DNA of 64,000 nucleotides, taken from positions 248,001 through 312,000 of the forward strand of contig CAXXHH010000010.1 in NCBI GenBank assembly GCA_963663005.2. Reading direction: 5' to 3'. The position numbers and the translations under genes were made by a program. Shown here piece by piece: positions 60,092 to 64,000 of the stretch. The stretch is from CAINVV01 sp963663005. Lineage in GTDB: Bacteria > Bacteroidota > Bacteroidia > Bacteroidales > Prolixibacteraceae. The notes under the pieces were generated by a model that was given only the letters and a program-made list of their open reading frames with translations, did not search any database and was not told the DNA's origin. Numbering within the stretch: position 1 is the first letter of the stretch; every line of letters begins with the position of its first letter.

Positions 60092-61377
60092 AGTCTTTGC
60101 AGAGCCTGAAGGTTCGCAGCTATCATCTTGTCAATTTCCTCATCCGTGTGGGCAAAGCCAACAAACAGACATTCAAATTGCGAGGGAGCAAGATAAATAC
60201 CACTCTCCAGTGAAAGTTTAAAGTAATTTGCATATCGGTCTGTATCCGAAGTCATTGCATCTTCCAAATTGGAAACCTGATTTGCAGAAGTGAAAAATAG
60301 AGTCATCATGGATCCTACCCTGTTGATAACACCTTTGATACCTGTAGCTTCCAGATTCTTCCGGATACCGGCTTCCAGCTTTGCTGACTTACGTTCCATT
60401 TCAGAGTACAGATCAACTGTCTCTTCAATCATGGTAAGCATCGCTATACCGGCAGCCATCGCCAACGGGTTTCCTGATAAGGTACCTGCCTGATAGACAG
60501 GGCCAACAGGTGCCATCATTTCCATAATTTCTTTACGACCACCGTATGCACCTACCGGAAGTCCGCCGCCGATAATCTTACCAAGAGTCGTAAGATCAGG
60601 CTTGATCCCAAAATATTCCTGGGCGCCTCCTTTGGCAAGTCTGAAACCGGTGATTACCTCGTCAAAAATCAGCAGAGCTCCATATTTCGTCGTGATATCT
60701 CGCAATCCCTGCAGAAATTCTTTTGTGGGGACAACAACTCCCATATTTCCGGCAACTGGTTCGATAATTACGGCCGCTATTTCGCTGCCTCTGGCTTTGA
60801 AAAGCGCCTCAACAGATTCAAGATTGTTGTATTCCGCCATCAGGGTATCCTTCGCAGTGCCGACAGTAATTCCCGGACTGTTTGGTATCCCCAGCGTAAT
60901 TGCTCCTGAACCTGCTTTGATCAGGAAGCTGTCGCCATGACCGTGGTAATTACCGGCAAATTTCACAAAGGCTTCGCGACCGGTATACCCCCGGGCAAGC
61001 CGGATAGCACTCATCGTAGCCTCTGTGCCGGAACTTACCATGCGAACCATCTCAATAGATGGCACCAGTTTGATAATCCGTTCGGCCATCTCAGTCTCGT
61101 AGAGGGAGGGGGCGCCGAAGCTCGTACCTTTTTCTGCCGCTTCGCTGATCGCCGCAAGAATGCGGTCGTGTGCATGTCCAAAAAGCATTGGTCCCCAGGA
61201 AGCCAGACAATCAATATATTCATTACCATCAATATCTGTGATAGTAGTGCCTTTCGCTTTGCGGACGAAAACCGGATTTAAACCCACACTTCTGAATGCC
61301 CTGACGGGAGAGTTTACTCCTCCGGGTATCGATTTTTGTGCTCTTTCAAATGCCGCTATACTCTGGTTAAATTGCAT
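60088..61377 (-). CDS. hemL: Glutamate-1-semialdehyde 2,1-aminomutase
   Basis: 429 residues. It is a PLP fold-type I enzyme: PLP Lys267 in TLGKIIGGGLPVG, Asp239 in LLIFDEVITGFR and SSGTEATMSAIRLARG for phosphate binding. PGGVNSPVRAF at the N-terminus is specific to HemL. It converts glutamate-1-semialdehyde to 5-aminolevulinate, showing that the organism uses the C5 (glutamyl-tRNA) pathway; the glutamyl-tRNA reductase gene is not in the window and is expected to the right, upstream of hemC. It is 68 bases after hemB. Confidence 0.96.
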   Translation of the reverse strand: MQFNQSIAAFERAQKSIPGGVNSPVRAFRSVGLNPVFVRKAKGTTITDIDGNEYIDCLASWGPMLFGHAHDRILAAISEAAEKGTSFGAPSLYETEMAERIIKLVPSIEMVRMVSSGTEATMSAIRLARGYTGREAFVKFAGNYHGHGDSFLIKAGSGAITLGIPNSPGITVGTAKDTLMAEYNNLESVEALFKARGSEIAAVIIEPVAGNMGVVVPTKEFLQGLRDITTKYGALLIFDEVITGFRLAKGGAQEYFGIKPDLTTLGKIIGGGLPVGAYGGRKEIMEMMAPVGPVYQAGTLSGNPLAMAAGIAMLTMIEETVDLYSEMERKSAKLEAGIRKNLEATGIKGVINRVGSMMTLFFTSANQVSNLEDAMTSDTDRYANYFKLSLESGIYLAPSQFECLFVGFAHTDEEIDKMIAANLQALQRL

Positions 61378-61445
61378 CTTTTGTCGTTTGAAATTGAATA
61401 TGGTGTGCAGGGTGGTTGACTAACCTAAAAGATTTCCCTCACCTA

Positions 61446-62429
61446 TTATTTTCCTTTTAAAATCCTTGCTGCTTCTACCGCGTGATAAGTTATAATAATA
61501 TCTGCACCTGCTCTTTTGATAGAGGTCAGGATTTCCATCATGACTCTTGGTCCGTCGATCCAGCCATTTGCTTCCGCTGCCTTTACCATTGAAAATTCTC
61601 CGCTTACATTATACGCGGCCACTGGCATGCCGAATTCTGTCTTCACCCTGTGAATTACATCCAGATAGCTCAATGCCGGTTTAACCATAACAATATCAGC
61701 TCCTTCTGCAATGTCCAACTCCACTTCCCTAATTGCCTCATCAGTATTCGCAGGATTCATTTGGTAGGTTGCACGGTTGCCAAATTTTGGCGCACTCTCA
61801 GCGGCTTCTCTGAATGGACCATAAAACCCGGATGCATACTTTGCGGAATAGGCCATAATTGGAATCTTGTAGAATCCATTGGCATCCAATTGTTCCCGAA
61901 TAATTCCAACCCGTCCATCCATCATATCACTCGGAGCGATACAATCGGCTCCGGCTTCTGCCAGTGAAACAGATTGTTTGGCCAGGGTTACCAGGGTAAG
62001 ATCATTATCGACGTCGCCATCAACGATAGTACCGCAGTGACCATGAACTGTATATTCGCAATTGCAGACATCGGCTATAACAAACAGGCCTTTGGTCTTC
62101 GGATCTTGCTTAATCGCCCTGATGGCCTGTTGTACAATGCCATTGTGTTCGCAAGCGACACTCCCGTCATCATCTTTGTGCGGTGGAATTCCAAATAACA
62201 AAACCGACTTTACGCCAGCTTCAACTATTTGTTTGCACTCTTCGACTAGCAAATCGACAGAAAGTTGCGAATTCCCTGGCATAGAGCCGATCGGATTGTT
62301 CACATTCGTTCCGGAGCAGACAAACAATGGCATCACGAAATCGTCAACTGACAGTTTGGTTTCGGTAACCATATCTCTTAAAACACTGTTGTATCGTAAT
62401 CTTCTTAATCTTGTAACTGGAAATCTCAT
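61446..62429 (-). CDS. hemB: Delta-aminolevulinate dehydratase (porphobilinogen synthase)
   Basis: 327 residues. Schiff-base lysines are Lys197 (AYSAKYASG) and Lys250 (VMVKPALSY). The cysteine-rich DVCNCEYTVHGHCG segment has Cys122, Cys124 and Cys132, the ligands of the catalytic zinc, so this is the zinc-dependent type rather than the Asp-rich magnesium type. It condenses two 5-aminolevulinate to porphobilinogen. The start is 16 bases after the stop of hemCD. Confidence 0.96.
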   Translation of the reverse strand: MRFPVTRLRRLRYNSVLRDMVTETKLSVDDFVMPLFVCSGTNVNNPIGSMPGNSQLSVDLLVEECKQIVEAGVKSVLLFGIPPHKDDDGSVACEHNGIVQQAIRAIKQDPKTKGLFVIADVCNCEYTVHGHCGTIVDGDVDNDLTLVTLAKQSVSLAEAGADCIAPSDMMDGRVGIIREQLDANGFYKIPIMAYSAKYASGFYGPFREAAESAPKFGNRATYQMNPANTDEAIREVELDIAEGADIVMVKPALSYLDVIHRVKTEFGMPVAAYNVSGEFSMVKAAEANGWIDGPRVMMEILTSIKRAGADIIITYHAVEAARILKGK

Positions 62430-62445
62430 GGCTATTTTTTTTTAG

Positions 62446-64000
62446 TTATTTGTAAAAATTGATGATGGCATCTGTCAGACCCTGGGCGTTTGACATCTCT
62501 GCCGTTAACGTTGGTACAAATCCAGCTTCCTGGATGGCTCGTGATGTTGTAGTTCCAATGCTGCCAATCTTCAACTCGCGCAACAAACTGACATCCACCA
62601 GCGAGACAAAATTATTAAAAGTCGACGGACTGGTAAACAATATCATATCGTAGAGACCATCGGAGATCTGCTTGACGACCATTGGATCGACATTTTTTGG
62701 AGCACAGGTCTCGTAGACATCAACCCGATCTACCTGATTTCCCTGGCCCAGATGATTTATCAAGGTGTCATCGGCCAAATTTCCAAGCGATAACAAAATT
62801 CTTTTCCCTGCAGGCTTATGCGTATTGATAAACTCCGCTGCCAACTCCAATGAGCCATGCGATGCGGCAATAAACGCCGGAGAATATCCATAGTATTCAA
62901 GCTCAGACGCCGTTTTCGAGCCAACGACTGCTACTTTCAGCGAGGCTGGCAATTCAGAACTACCTGTCAGATCAATTAACTGCTTGAAAAAATGAATTAC
63001 CCCATTTCTGCTTGTAAAGAAAAGCCAATCGTAGCTACCAAGACTACCAATTTTAGCCTTATCAGCAGAAGTAATCTCGGAAGGCTTTATCTCGATCATT
63101 GGTAACGCAAGGACTGTAGCTCCATTTGCCGCCAATAAATCTGGCAATGTATCACCCGTCTCAGGAGCGCGGGTGGAAATAAAGATTTTGTTGTGAAGAG
63201 GCAATTCTGCTTTTAAGGCAAACGGATCTTCTAATCGGATGGCTTTAAGAATCTCCCTGCCGCCGCCATTGAGAAGCCGCTCTGCTAATTGAACAGACAA
63301 TTCAACAGCCTGATCAATAGGACATTCAGCCGTTTCGCTCAAAAATTCTTCTCCGCTGATGCTTGAAATAAATCCGGTTATCTCAAACTTATTCTCTTCA
63401 ATACGACTGTAACTGCCTACCGGGATTTGGCAACCACCTTCAAGTGTGCGCAAAAAAGCGCGCTCAGCATTGGTGGCAATCAACGTATCATTGTCGCAGA
63501 TAGAATTGACAATTCCGGCAATTACCGGATCATTTTCACGAATTTCAATTGCGATTGCCCCCTGACTGCAGGCTGGAATAATCAACTCAGGATCAATGAG
63601 CTCTGCGATATAGTCAGACATACCCAAACGCTGCAAGCCGGCGCCGGCCATCACCATTACCGTGCAATAGCCCTCCTCCATCTTCCGGATACGTGTATTC
63701 ACGTTCCCACGAATTTCAACAATCTTAAAATCTTTGTTGATACGGAGAAGTTGTGCTTTTCGTCTTAAACTGGATGTGGCAATGATATCGTTGGTAGTCA
63801 GATCTTTTAATGTCCTGTTGGAAGTGTTGATTAAAGCATCCCGAACTTCTCCCCGCTTCAATACGGCACCCAGTACGACACCTTCCGGGAATCGGGTGGG
63901 AAGATCCTTTAAACTATGCACCGCCATGTCGATTTCATTTTCGAACATAGCTACTTCCAATTCTTTGGTAAACAACCCCTTATCTCCAATTTTAGAAAGT
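62446..64000 (-). CDS. hemCD: Hydroxymethylbilane synthase-uroporphyrinogen III synthase fusion (5' end outside window)
   Basis: Open to the right edge, so the N-terminus (about 70-80 residues of HemC) is missing; the frame continues to 64000 as LSKIGDKGLFTKE, and the TTG at 63975 is internal. HemC is recognised by MAVHSLKDLPT, ATSSLRRKAQL and the dipyrromethane-cofactor Cys in LEGGCQIPVGSY. From about 250 residues further the sequence is a HemD fold (IFISTRAPETGDTLPDLL, FFTSRNGVIHFF, ILFTSPSTFNNF). HemC makes hydroxymethylbilane and HemD closes and inverts ring D. The fusion channels an unstable intermediate and is common in related bacteria. First gene of the visible haem run, 16 bases before hemB. 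Confidence 0.93.
   Translation of the reverse strand, partial: LSKIGDKGLFTKELEVAMFENEIDMAVHSLKDLPTRFPEGVVLGAVLKRGEVRDALINTSNRTLKDLTTNDIIATSSLRRKAQLLRINKDFKIVEIRGNVNTRIRKMEEGYCTVMVMAGAGLQRLGMSDYIAELIDPELIIPACSQGAIAIEIRENDPVIAGIVNSICDNDTLIATNAERAFLRTLEGGCQIPVGSYSRIEENKFEITGFISSISGEEFLSETAECPIDQAVELSVQLAERLLNGGGREILKAIRLEDPFALKAELPLHNKIFISTRAPETGDTLPDLLAANGATVLALPMIEIKPSEITSADKAKIGSLGSYDWLFFTSRNGVIHFFKQLIDLTGSSELPASLKVAVVGSKTASELEYYGYSPAFIAASHGSLELAAEFINTHKPAGKRILLSLGNLADDTLINHLGQGNQVDRVDVYETCAPKNVDPMVVKQISDGLYDMILFTSPSTFNNFVSLVDVSLLRELKIGSIGTTTSRAIQEAGFVPTLTAEMSNAQGLTDAIINFYK

Noticed and set aside
1..64000. tRNA or rRNA genes
   Set aside because: I examined the intergenic gaps and saw no cloverleaf with a TTC-loop pattern or rRNA-like sequence.

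Overview
The window is bacterial and most likely from the Bacteroidota (a Marinilabiliales/Prolixibacteraceae-like or related carbohydrate-degrading lineage; the genus cannot be fixed from sequence alone). The evidence is start codons preceded by A/T-rich leaders without Shine-Dalgarno sites, a TTG-19-TAnnTTTG promoter of the Bacteroidota type, a very large polysaccharide-utilisation locus (PUL), a TonB-dependent outer-membrane protein with a CarboxypepD-like N-terminus, and a clustered haem pathway with a hemC-hemD fusion.

Region 1 (1-39730, all on +) is a PUL of 25 genes with short gaps. It encodes polysaccharide lyase candidates (an alginate-lyase/beta-helix fusion, a jelly-roll lipoprotein, three paralogous heparinase II/III proteins, a PL8-like protein, a PL6 protein, a second alginate-lyase-superfamily protein and a large heparinase-like protein), two BNR_4 propellers, glycosidases (GH2, GH29, GH31, GH43-like, GH78-like and an unassigned TIM barrel), esterases (SGNH, alpha/beta-hydrolase, CE15) and four exported sugar-modifying enzymes (two Gfo/Idh/MocA oxidoreductases, a xylose-isomerase-like TIM barrel, an enolase-superfamily protein). 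Lyases plus CE15 point to a uronic-acid-rich glycan, and GH29, GH78, GH31, GH43 and GH2 point to fucose, rhamnose and neutral sugar side chains. There is no sulfatase, SusC/SusD pair, kinase or regulator in view; the partial gene at the left edge may be the tail of a surface glycan-binding protein beyond it.

Region 2 (39739-49472) holds a convergent TonB-dependent receptor-like protein (-), a GH50-like TIM-barrel hydrolase, a small secreted protein, a three-gene redox operon (tetrahaem cytochrome c, four-cluster ferredoxin, NrfD) with no catalytic subunit, and a DUF2339-like membrane protein.

Region 3 (49480-53258, -) is a compact island: two divergent contractile-tail sheath paralogues followed by a GH46 chitosanase-type hydrolase, with no tube, baseplate, spike or ATPase gene nearby. 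A cupin (-) and a DUF1097 membrane protein (+) follow.

Region 4 (54578-64000, -) is the haem pathway, read right to left: hemC-hemD fusion (cut by the right edge), hemB, hemL, hemE, hemN, hemH, hemG/hemY and a small four-helix membrane protein. It makes protohaem from glutamate-1-semialdehyde, which the c-type cytochrome operon would use.

The most unusual signal is a dispersed 49-64 nt leader element before several PUL genes (672, 5826, 14432, 24639, 29308; a simpler relative at 42500). It has conserved ends ATGAAAC and GTTCCAT in four copies, an outer stem with a constant A-C mismatch, two inner hairpins whose sequences change while pairing is kept, and in three copies exactly 29 nt to the start codon. 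I do not recognise it as a known RNA or DNA element. A second dispersed repeat (TCCAAAA heptamers) supplies the start codon and the signal-peptide n-region of two unrelated PUL genes.
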